Shown: piece after piece, positions 32,343 to 38,556 of the stretch
Layout: each line of letters opens with the position of its first letter
Numbering within the stretch: the first letter of the stretch is position 1
DNA from: Paludibacteraceae bacterium
Lineage (GTDB): Bacteria; Bacteroidota; Bacteroidia; Bacteroidales; Paludibacteraceae
Reading direction: 5' to 3'
Length of the DNA stretch: 39,100 bases
Assembly (NCBI GenBank): GCA_017391525.1
Contig: JAFOYE010000035.1
Location: 1 to 39,100, forward strand
Translations under genes and position numbers: made by a program
The notes under the pieces: generated by a model
Database searches by the model: none
Seen by the model: the letters and a program-made list of their open reading frames with translations, nothing else
Told to the model about the DNA's origin: nothing

Positions 32343-32470
32343 CCGTAAGATCACCGAGAGAACGAAGGCAGACTGCTGATGTTATCTCTGCTTACTTGTG
32401 TACTAGTATTATCTTAGAGATCTTGCTTTCTTTGTTAATTTCCCCGAATACTATTCGGGTATTCTCACCT

Positions 32471-32511
32471 CTAAACCTTAAACAGTAGGCGCAATGCGCC
32501 GTCCACTAAAC
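32471..32511. repeat. TAAACAGTAG hairpin cassette
   Basis: CCTTAAACAGTAG, GGCGC-aat-GCGCC, GTCCACTAAAC: the fourth well-formed copy of this cassette in the window. Confidence 0.9.
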
Positions 32512-32551
32512 AAAAAAAATCGCATAGCACTTGTGCATATGCGTTTTTTTT
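32512..32551 (+). terminator. Hairpin flanked by A8 and T8 (bidirectional terminator)
   Basis: CGCATA (32521-32526) pairs with TATGCG (32538-32543), with inner GCAC/GTGC, and flanking A and T runs pair further. It overlaps the promoter of the RNA candidate. Confidence 0.7.
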
Positions 32552-32561
32552 CGTACCTTTG
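32530..32561 (+). promoter_or_regulatory. Promoter of the structured RNA candidate
   Basis: CTTG (32530-32533), 20 nt, TACCTTTG (32554-32561). The spacer reads TGCATATGCG followed by eight T, matching the extended signature of other promoters here. Confidence 0.85.
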
Positions 32562-32567
32562 CAACCG

Positions 32568-32915
32568 AATCCTACGCTGGAGAGAAATATGTCCTGCGAA
32601 AAGCGTTTCGCAATGGGTCTTTCTTGGGTAGTTTTCGGACATATTGAAATTATCGTTTGAGCCACTTTGTGGCGAGATAAGAATAGCGTTTATTGACGCT
32701 TTGCGTTTGACCAATAGAAACTTAGCAACTTTCAAACACAGTCAAGATCAAAGTTAACAGTAAATGCCTATGGGTATGACTATATCCATACTACGCTTGT
32801 ATTCGAGGCGTAGTGTGTTGTCATATCAGCGTAGGTTTCCTGTTGTTTTATTTGACTGTGTGGGTAATGCTAAGACCTCTATTGGTGAATAATCAACGGA
32901 GGTCTGCGCTTTTTG
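32568..32915 (+). ncRNA. Strongly structured non-coding RNA candidate (about 350 nt)
   Basis: It lies between a good promoter and a terminator-like hairpin, with no plausible ORF. Helices: AATATGTCC/GGACATATT (32586-32594 with 32637-32645) enclosing TGCGAAA/TTTCGCA (32595-32601, 32606-32612); TTATC/GATAA with GCCAC/GTGGC (32650-32680); AGCGT/ACGCT (32685-32700); then a long rod: ACACAGTCAA/TTGACTGTGT (32736-32745, 32852-32861), CCTATG/CGTAGG (32767-32772, 32830-32835), GGTATGAC/GTCATATC (32773-32780, 32820-32827) and ACTACGC/GCGTAGT (32790-32796, 32808-32814). AGACCTC/GAGGTCT (32873-32879, 32899-32905) and T5 end it. I find none of the conserved cores I know for tmRNA, RNase P or SRP RNA. The rod with internal loops could suit a 6S-like RNA (compare Rfam Bacteroidales-1), but that is a guess. 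Confidence 0.65.
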
Positions 32916-32955
32916 TGTATCTGAATATTGTTAAGCCATATAATAAAGCAGTATT

Positions 32956-33150
32956 ATGTATTTTGTAGAAAATCTGCCGTTAGGAGCACAATGTGCTGAA
33001 TGTGAGAAGTATGCTTTTATGCATAGTTCGGAGTTTAATAACATTTACAAAACTAAGATGTACAAATCATCTACACGCGGGATAGAAGGCTATCTTTCCA
33101 TTACCAATCCCACAACTGGAATCACCATTTACCGCAAATACTGCGGTTAG
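32956..33150 (+). CDS. Small hypothetical protein, or first half of an ORF split by TAG
   Basis: A 64-residue product starting MYFVENLPLGAQCAECEKYAF, with a CxxC pair. I do not recognise it. It ends in TAG at 33148-33150; the same frame continues two codons later into the next ORF. It starts about 40 bases after the RNA candidate, and no separate promoter is visible. Confidence 0.45.
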   Translation: MYFVENLPLGAQCAECEKYAFMHSSEFNNIYKTKMYKSSTRGIEGYLSITNPTTGITIYRKYCG

Positions 33151-33156
33151 TCAGAT

Positions 33157-33387
33157 ATGGAAGGTGCTAATGTTGGCTTAGGTTATCGCTCGCTTTGTGA
33201 ATTAGGATTTAATCCAAAAGAAGTAGAAATAACTCCTCCAACTGTAAAAATTATACCTGCAAGTTGGTTCTGCTATTATTGGAAGAACTCAGATAGTGGC
33301 ATTCGTGCTCCATTCCGTTTGGCGGTAATAGGTCTATGCTTTACTCTAATCGGCACAACAGCTTCATTGGTACAAATGTTATTTTAG
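33157..33387 (+). CDS. Small hypothetical membrane protein, or second half of the split ORF
   Basis: A 76-residue product with one C-terminal membrane segment (FRLAVIGLCFTLIGTTASL) and a WFCYYWKN stretch before it. Not recognised. It is in the same frame as the ORF at 32956-33150, with only TAG TCA GAT between them, so the pair may be one 143-residue tail-anchored protein broken by a nonsense mutation, or two real small genes. Confidence 0.45.
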   Translation: MEGANVGLGYRSLCELGFNPKEVEITPPTVKIIPASWFCYYWKNSDSGIRAPFRLAVIGLCFTLIGTTASLVQMLF

Positions 33388-33424
33388 GTATACTTAAGTT
33401 GTTGTTAAATAAATTCTCAAAGTT

Positions 33425-35044
33425 ATGAAAAAAATCTTTTATTATTTATTTTTACTACTCGGTTGTTATGCAAATTGTTTTGCAGGTGAAACATCAATTA
33501 ACAACGAAACCACACTTACCCTCCATGTAGCAACTCCTGGTTCATTGGAAGATTTGATTTTCGATGCAGGAACACGTCCAGTGTTGGTGGCTAAACTAAC
33601 CCTTACAGGTACGCTCAACGATGCAGATTTTACCTGTATGCGCGAAAAAATGACTTCACTAGTAGATGTGGACTTATCGGGAATTACCAATACATCTGGA
33701 GTAAATTTCCATGGCAAAGCAAGATTAGAGCGAATAATCCTACCTACTAATCTTACGAGCATTGGACATTATGCTTTCTGTAGATGCTCCCTCACCTCCA
33801 TCACTATCCCTAACAGCGTGACAGAGATTGGAGCGTATGCTTTCCGTGATTGCTCCTCCCTCACCTCCATCACCATCCCTAACAGCGTAACCACAGTTGG
33901 CGCAGTAATGTTCTATGGGTGTAGTAAATTGAAATCTGTTGTATTATCTAACAACATAACATCTCTACCTAGTGATGTTGTTGAATTTGTAGGGACTTAT
34001 GGATTTTTCGAAAATTGCTCCTCCCTCACCTCTGTCACTATCGGTAATAGCGTAACGAGTATTGGAGATAAGGCTTTCTCAGGTTGCTCTTCTTTGACTT
34101 CCGTAACTATTCCTAATAGCGTAACGAGTATTGGATGGGCGACGTTCAATGGGTGCTCCGCATTGACCTCTGTGACTATTCCCAACAGCGTAACGAGCAT
34201 TGGATGGGAGGCTTTCTCTAGTTGCTCCTCCCTCACCTCCATCACTATCCCTAATAGCGTAAAGAGTATTTGGAATTGGGCTTTCTCTGATTGCTCTTCC
34301 CTCACCTCTATCACTATCCCCAATAGCGTAACATACATTGGAGAAGCGGCTTTCCATAATTGCTCCTCCCTCACCTCCATCACTTGTCTCGGCACAACTC
34401 CTCCTGATGCAAGTAATCTTGGTGCAAACACATCCACTTGCAAGTTATTAATTCCTCGTTCTGCATATAACGCATACGTTCGCCATACTTATTGGGGACA
34501 GTTCCTAAACATCGTTTCGGAAAATTGGTTGGTAACACTATTCGCCAACAACAACCAATTGGGCGAAGTGGCTGGCGGAGGCATGTACACCGATAATACT
34601 ACCATCACTATCACCGCTACTCCATATGATGGATATTCCTTCTTGCGTTGGTCTGACGGTAATACCGACAACCCTCGTACACTTACAGTCACAGAAGATA
34701 TTACCCTTACCGCTGAGTTTGTTGAGAACCGCGATATGACCATCATCTTCACCAATAGTGAGGATAACGATAGCGAGATACTAAGCCAAGTACTCACAAT
34801 CCCGTTCCCTGCTGCCCCAGAGATAGAGGGCTTTACATTCCTCTATTGGCAACCAGTAGCTGAACCTCTAACTGATACAATTACCATTCAAGCTATTTAC
34901 GAGGCAAATACACCAACATCAGCCCCAGAGGTATATGTCAACCCTGCCAACCCAGCTCAAAAACTCCTCCGCAACGGTCAAGTGTACATTCTTCAAGATG
35001 GCAATACCTATAATATAATGGGGCAGAAAATAGGTAATTTATAA
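33425..35044 (+). CDS. Secreted BspA-like leucine-rich repeat protein
   Basis: A 539-residue exported protein. Signal peptide MKKIFYYLFLLLGCYANCFA; a short N-terminal domain to about residue 95; then about nine LRR_5 (TpLRR/BspA-like) repeats of 23 residues, consensus CSSLTSITIPNSVTSIGxxAF, to about 330. A divergent InlB-type B-repeat follows (VTLFANNNQLGEVAGGGMYT to VTEDITLTAEF, about 364-436). The C-terminus (LLRNGQVYILQDGNTYNIMG) is a conserved tail seen on many Bacteroidales secreted proteins and may be a sorting or anchoring signal. Such proteins bind host matrix, other bacteria or polymers; the ligand is unknown. Repeats are near-identical at DNA level. It has a terminator downstream. 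Confidence 0.9.
   Translation: MKKIFYYLFLLLGCYANCFAGETSINNETTLTLHVATPGSLEDLIFDAGTRPVLVAKLTLTGTLNDADFTCMREKMTSLVDVDLSGITNTSGVNFHGKARLERIILPTNLTSIGHYAFCRCSLTSITIPNSVTEIGAYAFRDCSSLTSITIPNSVTTVGAVMFYGCSKLKSVVLSNNITSLPSDVVEFVGTYGFFENCSSLTSVTIGNSVTSIGDKAFSGCSSLTSVTIPNSVTSIGWATFNGCSALTSVTIPNSVTSIGWEAFSSCSSLTSITIPNSVKSIWNWAFSDCSSLTSITIPNSVTYIGEAAFHNCSSLTSITCLGTTPPDASNLGANTSTCKLLIPRSAYNAYVRHTYWGQFLNIVSENWLVTLFANNNQLGEVAGGGMYTDNTTITITATPYDGYSFLRWSDGNTDNPRTLTVTEDITLTAEFVENRDMTIIFTNSEDNDSEILSQVLTIPFPAAPEIEGFTFLYWQPVAEPLTDTITIQAIYEANTPTSAPEVYVNPANPAQKLLRNGQVYILQDGNTYNIMGQKIGNL
33780..34385 (+). repeat. 69-bp LRR-coding tandem repeats
   Basis: Units contain TGCTCCTCCCTCACCTCC followed by ATCACTATCCCTAATAGCGT. 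Those at 34010-34380 are the most alike; one central repeat (about 33900-34010) has diverged and is longer. Confidence 0.85.
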
Positions 35045-35067
35045 AGTTTGAATTCAGAATTAAGTTT

Positions 35068-35098
35068 AAGCGCGGACATTTCTGCCCGCGCTTGTTTT
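35068..35098 (+). terminator. Rho-independent terminator of the LRR gene
   Basis: AAGCGCGG (35068-35075) pairs with CCGCGCTT (35086-35093), followed by GTTTTTG. Confidence 0.88.
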
Positions 35099-35148
35099 TG
35101 TATACCCTTAGTATACTTTTGGTATAGGTAAACCATTCTTAAAATCCG

Positions 35149-36198
35149 CTACCTTTGCGCTAGGGTTTCTATCGCCTTCAGCGTCAATCTTGAAAAAGCA
35201 TAATTATCCAAATCGGACAAATGTACCACCACCGTGTCAGGAATCTCAGGAAGTTCTGACACGTTTTTTATTACAAACCTCGCATGCAACTTCTGGTGCG
35301 ATAGCACGTGCGTTAGCTCCAATATTTTCTCGCCTTTCGCCTTTCGCCTTATCGCCTCTTCGCCGGTGCGCTCTGCGCACACAAATTCCCAGAGGTGTTT
35401 CCAAATATCGTTGCCTTTGCGTTGGTGGATCAAAGTTGTCTTTTCAGGTGTGATGTAGATAGTATATTCCAAATATCTATCGCGCACTTTCGGACGGGGC
35501 TTGCGAACTGGCAAAAGTTCTACTGTATTATTAGCCAATGCCTTACACCAAGTATTGAGCGGACAAGTAGGGCAATCAGGTGCCGTTGGCACGCAATGCA
35601 AAGCACCCAACTCCATAATCGCCGAATTGAACAATCGTGGGCGCTCTCTATCGAGTAGATCCTCTGCTAACTTCCTAAAATGCTTCTTGCCCTCGGTAGT
35701 GTCAAACGCAATTTCGCAGTCATATAATCGCGACAATACACGATACACATTGCCGTCCAGCGCAGGGTAGGGCAGATCAAAAGCAAATGAAGCAATCGCT
35801 CCCGCCGTATAATCGCCTACACCCGGCATACTCTTGAGCGCAGAGAATATCTCCTCGCCTCTCGCCTTATCGCCTAATCGCCTCATCGCCTGATGAAAAA
35901 TCTCATGATTTTTCATCAACTGCGCCGCCTTATGCAAGTTCCTCGCCCGTGAATAATACCCCAAGCCCTGCCAATAGAGTAGCACCTCATCTTCATCGGC
36001 ATCCGCAAGCGATTGAATATCAGGAAATCGTGTAACAAGGCGATGATAATACTCCATACCTTGCGCCACACGAGTTTGTTGCAGGATAATCTCCGAAATC
36101 CAAATCTTATACGGATCGTCCGTCTCACGCCAAGGCAGGATACGATGGTTTACCTCGTACCATTCCTCTAATTCCTTATATAATAGGTCTTTGTTCAT
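35149..36198 (-). CDS. mutY: A/G-specific adenine glycosylase
   Basis: A 349-residue DNA repair enzyme removing adenine mispaired with 8-oxoguanine. Catalytic Glu36 in WISEIILQQT; helix-hairpin-helix LKSMPGVGDYTAGAI (121-135); catalytic Asp148 in ALDGNVYRVL; 4Fe-4S cysteines 202, 209, 212 and 218 in the exact C-x6-C-x2-C-x5-C spacing; a C-terminal NUDIX-like domain from about 235. Two in-frame inserts are encoded by CGCCT-rich octamer repeats: about 103-116 (QAMRRLGDKARGEE), just before the HhH, and about 279-291 (EEAIRRKAKGEK) in the C-terminal domain. The start is the Met at 36198; the promoter lies so close that the mRNA may be almost leaderless. Confidence 0.95.
   Translation of the reverse strand: MNKDLLYKELEEWYEVNHRILPWRETDDPYKIWISEIILQQTRVAQGMEYYHRLVTRFPDIQSLADADEDEVLLYWQGLGYYSRARNLHKAAQLMKNHEIFHQAMRRLGDKARGEEIFSALKSMPGVGDYTAGAIASFAFDLPYPALDGNVYRVLSRLYDCEIAFDTTEGKKHFRKLAEDLLDRERPRLFNSAIMELGALHCVPTAPDCPTCPLNTWCKALANNTVELLPVRKPRPKVRDRYLEYTIYITPEKTTLIHQRKGNDIWKHLWEFVCAERTGEEAIRRKAKGEKILELTHVLSHQKLHARFVIKNVSELPEIPDTVVVHLSDLDNYAFSRLTLKAIETLAQR
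35328..35364 (-). repeat. Octamer repeat insert 2 in mutY
   Basis: The plus strand reads TCTCGCCT, TTCGCCT, TTCGCCT, TATCGCCT, CTTCGCC; in frame for mutY. Confidence 0.85.
35851..35891 (-). repeat. Octamer repeat insert 1 in mutY
   Basis: The plus strand reads CTCGCC, TCTCGCCT, TATCGCCT, AATCGCCT, CATCGCCT; same family as 61-105 and 6336-6379, in frame for mutY. Confidence 0.88.
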
Positions 36199-36206
36199 TT
36201 TCGATG

Positions 36207-36238
36207 CAAAGGTACAACAAAAAATGCACATACGCAAG
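36207..36238 (-). promoter_or_regulatory. Promoter of mutY
   Basis: The minus strand reads CTTG (36235-36238), 20 nt, TACCTTTG (36207-36214). Only 8 bases separate the -7 box from the ATG, so the transcript should have almost no leader. Confidence 0.85.
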
Positions 36239-36239
36239 T

Positions 36240-36470
36240 TAAGCGAGTAATATCTACAGAAAGATAGATCCCAAATCTATCTCATAGACCCATTGTCATC
36301 CCTAGGAAGCTTGCATACATAAGGGATGGCAATGGGATATGAAAGAGGTTTTAACCGTTTTTGTAGATATTGCGAGCAAACTGTAGTATGGGCTGCATGA
36401 CGCGAACGTAGCTACGAGGGAATTGGCTTTTAAATGGGTGGGGGTTTGGGAAGTATAAAAGCCAAGGCAG
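36240..36470 (-). ncRNA. Structured intergenic element, candidate minus-strand RNA
   Basis: It fills the 420-base gap between mutY and the next gene. Closing helix AATATCTACA/TGTAGATATT (36249-36258, 36362-36371) encloses AGATAGAT/ATCTATCT (36262-36269, 36275-36282), a 15-bp stem CCCATTGTCATCCCT/AGGGATGGCAATGGG (36289-36303, 36322-36336) and GGTT/AACC. Outside are the palindrome CGTAGCTACG (36408-36417) and TTGGCTTTTA/TAAAAGCCAA (36423-36432, 36456-36465). A minus-strand promoter-like sequence would start transcription at about 36470. No clear terminator, so it could instead be a mobile or regulatory DNA element. Confidence 0.45.
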
Positions 36471-36475
36471 ATGTT

Positions 36476-36507
36476 CGAAGGTACAAAAAAAAATGTATAT
36501 GCGCAAA
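36476..36507 (-). promoter_or_regulatory. Promoter-like sequence pointing into the structured element
   Basis: The minus strand reads TTTG (36504-36507), 20 nt, TACCTTCG (36476-36483), one mismatch from TAnnTTTG. The spacer reads CGCATATACAT followed by T, the extended signature. Confidence 0.55.
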
Positions 36508-36535
36508 AAATGCGAATATTTTTTGCTTCCTCGCC

Positions 36536-36561
36536 TTTACACTCTACACCCTACACCAAGA
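36536..36561. repeat. CTACACCCTACACC repeat
   Basis: Reverse complement of the GGGTGTAGAGTG run at about 950-973, just upstream of the choloylglycine hydrolase-family gene. Confidence 0.6.
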
Positions 36562-36618
36562 TTGGCATACTATTTGTATCATCCCTATCAAACAATTCAC
36601 CTTAAATCCATTACAACT

Positions 36619-37698
36619 ATGAAAAAGATTCTTCTCTTGGCTCTAACCTTAGCGTTAGCATCCCTCGCTTCAGAGGCTAAAGCTTGTACAGGTATCACCC
36701 TTCACACTACAGCTAATCAACCTATTACAGCTCGTACAATAGAGTGGGCTGCTAGACCACTTAATCTAATGTATGTGATTGTCCCACGTGAACACCAACA
36801 CAAATCCTTCCTACCAGATAATACAACCAAAGGCATGCGCTATTCATCTAAATTTGGCTATGTAGGTATTGCAGTAGAAGATAAGGCATATGTGATGGAA
36901 GGTATCAACGAAGCGGGATTAGCTGCTGGTCTGTTTTATTTCCCCGATTACGGCAAATATATGCCTTTCGACCCCAACCAAAAAGATATAACCATCAGCG
37001 ACATGCAATTTGTATCATGGATGCTTGCATCTTTTTCTTCGATAGATGAATTGGTCGAACAGATAGATGGCATCCGTGTTGTAGGTGTTGATCCTCGCGC
37101 CTCTACCGTTCATTGGCGCGTTACCGAACCATCTGGTCGTCAGATAGTTATTGAAATCATAAACGAACAAATCAATATCCACGAGAATCCTCTTGGCGTA
37201 CTGACCAATTCGCCTTCCTTAGATTGGCATCTTAGCAATTTGAATAACTATATCAACCTTAAGCCTGGAACCATATCTACTCATAACTTGGGCGAAAAAG
37301 CATTAAGTTCTTTTAGCGGTGGAACGGGTATGCTGGGTTTACCAGGCGATATGTCATCTCCATCTAGATTCGTCCGTGCTGCTTTCTTGCAAACGACAGC
37401 CCCCATCTTCTCTGATTCCAGACAAACGGTTATTCATGCATTTCATCTTATGAACCATTTTGATATACCTATTGGTTTGCAATTTAGCGATACGACACAA
37501 ATACCGGATATGCACAGCGCAACACAAGTTACAATCGTTACAGATATTATGAATGGCCGTTTGTACTATCGCACCATGAACAACTCTAAAATCCGTTGCA
37601 TCTATCTATCCGACATTGATTTTGATGAAGTAACATGCCAATACGAGCCACTGGACTTTATCGCCCAAGAAACAATTGAGTATATTGAGGGATATTAA
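36619..37698 (+). CDS. Choloylglycine hydrolase / penicillin V acylase family protein (secreted)
   Basis: A 359-residue N-terminal nucleophile hydrolase. The start is ATG 36619; the longer frame is not needed. Signal peptide MKKILLLALTLALASLASEAKA ends in an AKA site, so cleavage would expose the catalytic Cys23 as the new N-terminus. Arg39 stands at the BSH Arg18 place; at the BSH Asp21 place there is Glu42 (ARTIEW). LTNSPSLDWHLSNLNNY carries the oxyanion Asn, and RFVRAAF the late Arg. Substrates may be conjugated bile acids, N-acyl homoserine lactones or penicillin V; the Asp-to-Glu change makes classic bile salt hydrolysis uncertain. Located 4.5 kb from the bile-acid-type reductase cluster, on the same strand, not in the same operon. 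Confidence 0.9.
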   Translation: MKKILLLALTLALASLASEAKACTGITLHTTANQPITARTIEWAARPLNLMYVIVPREHQHKSFLPDNTTKGMRYSSKFGYVGIAVEDKAYVMEGINEAGLAAGLFYFPDYGKYMPFDPNQKDITISDMQFVSWMLASFSSIDELVEQIDGIRVVGVDPRASTVHWRVTEPSGRQIVIEIINEQINIHENPLGVLTNSPSLDWHLSNLNNYINLKPGTISTHNLGEKALSSFSGGTGMLGLPGDMSSPSRFVRAAFLQTTAPIFSDSRQTVIHAFHLMNHFDIPIGLQFSDTTQIPDMHSATQVTIVTDIMNGRLYYRTMNNSKIRCIYLSDIDFDEVTCQYEPLDFIAQETIEYIEGY

Positions 37699-37716
37699 TT
37701 CAGTCAATATATAGCC

Positions 37717-37768
37717 AAATCGCCACTTTTATCGCTATTAGGCATATAAGTGGCGATTTTTTTCTTTT
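37717..37768 (+). terminator. Rho-independent terminator of the Ntn-hydrolase gene
   Basis: A perfect 12-bp stem AAATCGCCACTT/AAGTGGCGATTT (37717-37728, 37748-37759), then a long T run. Confidence 0.9.
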
Positions 37769-37770
37769 TT

Positions 37771-37802
37771 TTTGTGCGGGTCATTTATTTTTATTAACTT
37801 TG
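37771..37802 (+). promoter_or_regulatory. Promoter of the secreted hypothetical gene
   Basis: TTTG (37771-37774), 20 nt, TAACTTTG (37795-37802), 30 bases before the ATG. Confidence 0.85.
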
Positions 37803-37832
37803 CGGTCTAATTAACAAGAAAATCCCCGTATC

Positions 37833-38369
37833 ATGAAAAAGTGTTATTTATTTTTACTCTTATTCGCAACTACCATTCATGTTCTTGCACAGAATAATGA
37901 TCCAAGACAACAGGCTTATTATCAAATAGAATATCGTTGGATTCCTCTTATGGTTAAAGCTTATCAAGAACAAGAACAAACCAAAGAATTATATCCATTA
38001 AATGACCTAGAAATATGGAATACCTATATTCAAACCAATTACCCAGATATTCACGAACATTTTGCTTGGGATAGTTTGCAAGTTTATACCAAGCAGAGTG
38101 ATAGTTTGAACATGATTATATACGACTTCCCTGAGCCATTTAATGTCCCATTAGCAGCATATGGAGCAGTGGTCATTCGTCCTAATGCGATCACCTATTA
38201 TACCTTTGAAAAGTCATACGATGGATATTACGTACTTGGCACTATCGATGCCGAGTGGACGCATACTAATCTAGGTTTTTATCTATCAATGCCCATCGAC
38301 GAGTTCATTTGTATTGTATGCGAAAAAGAAAATATCCCAGTGATCAAACAATACCCGCCTGAATATTGA
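37833..38369 (+). CDS. Secreted hypothetical protein
   Basis: 178 residues, not recognised. Signal peptide MKKCYLFLLLFATTIHVLAQ with a probable cleavage after LAQ. The mature part is rich in Tyr, Asp and Glu, with no repeats or membrane segments: YYQIEYRWIPLMVKAYQEQE begins a helix, and later strands include MIIYDFPEPF and GYYVLGTIDAEW. Two Cys near the C-terminus (CIVCEKEN) could bind metal or form a disulfide. It has its own promoter and a hairpin downstream, so it is monocistronic. Confidence 0.8.
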   Translation: MKKCYLFLLLFATTIHVLAQNNDPRQQAYYQIEYRWIPLMVKAYQEQEQTKELYPLNDLEIWNTYIQTNYPDIHEHFAWDSLQVYTKQSDSLNMIIYDFPEPFNVPLAAYGAVVIRPNAITYYTFEKSYDGYYVLGTIDAEWTHTNLGFYLSMPIDEFICIVCEKENIPVIKQYPPEY

Positions 38370-38392
38370 TGAATAATATACTAACTTTTAGC

Positions 38393-38421
38393 AACCCTTG
38401 CGCTACCTTTGCGCAAGGGTT
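38393..38421 (+). terminator. Hairpin downstream of the hypothetical gene
   Basis: A perfect 11-bp stem AACCCTTGCGC/GCGCAAGGGTT (38393-38403, 38411-38421) with loop TACCTTT. No long T run follows, so termination is likely but not certain. The rest of the 319-base gap 38370-38688 holds the HU promoter and leader; nothing else is evident. Confidence 0.6.
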
Positions 38422-38556
38422 TGTTAATCCATAGTTAACCTATAGTTAAGAATCAACTATACCTTTCCGTTATCACACCGTTACCACTCCAAGAGGATAA
38501 GCATAAAATAAGGTGAGTATAAAAATGCAAAAAGTTTATATTTTTTTACCAAAATA

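Noticed and set aside
32568..33387. Retron or RNA-toxin system built on the structured RNA and small ORFs
   Set aside because: There is no reverse transcriptase, and the small ORFs resemble no known toxin. The RNA is reported on its own merits only.
35150..35157. TACCTTTG on the plus strand at the 3' end of mutY
   Set aside because: No -33 box at the fixed 20-base spacing, and it overlaps the mutY stop codon with only antisense sequence downstream.
38404..38411. TACCTTTG inside a hairpin loop
   Set aside because: No upstream TTTG at 20 bases; it is the loop of an 11-bp stem. A real HU promoter lies 170 bases further on.
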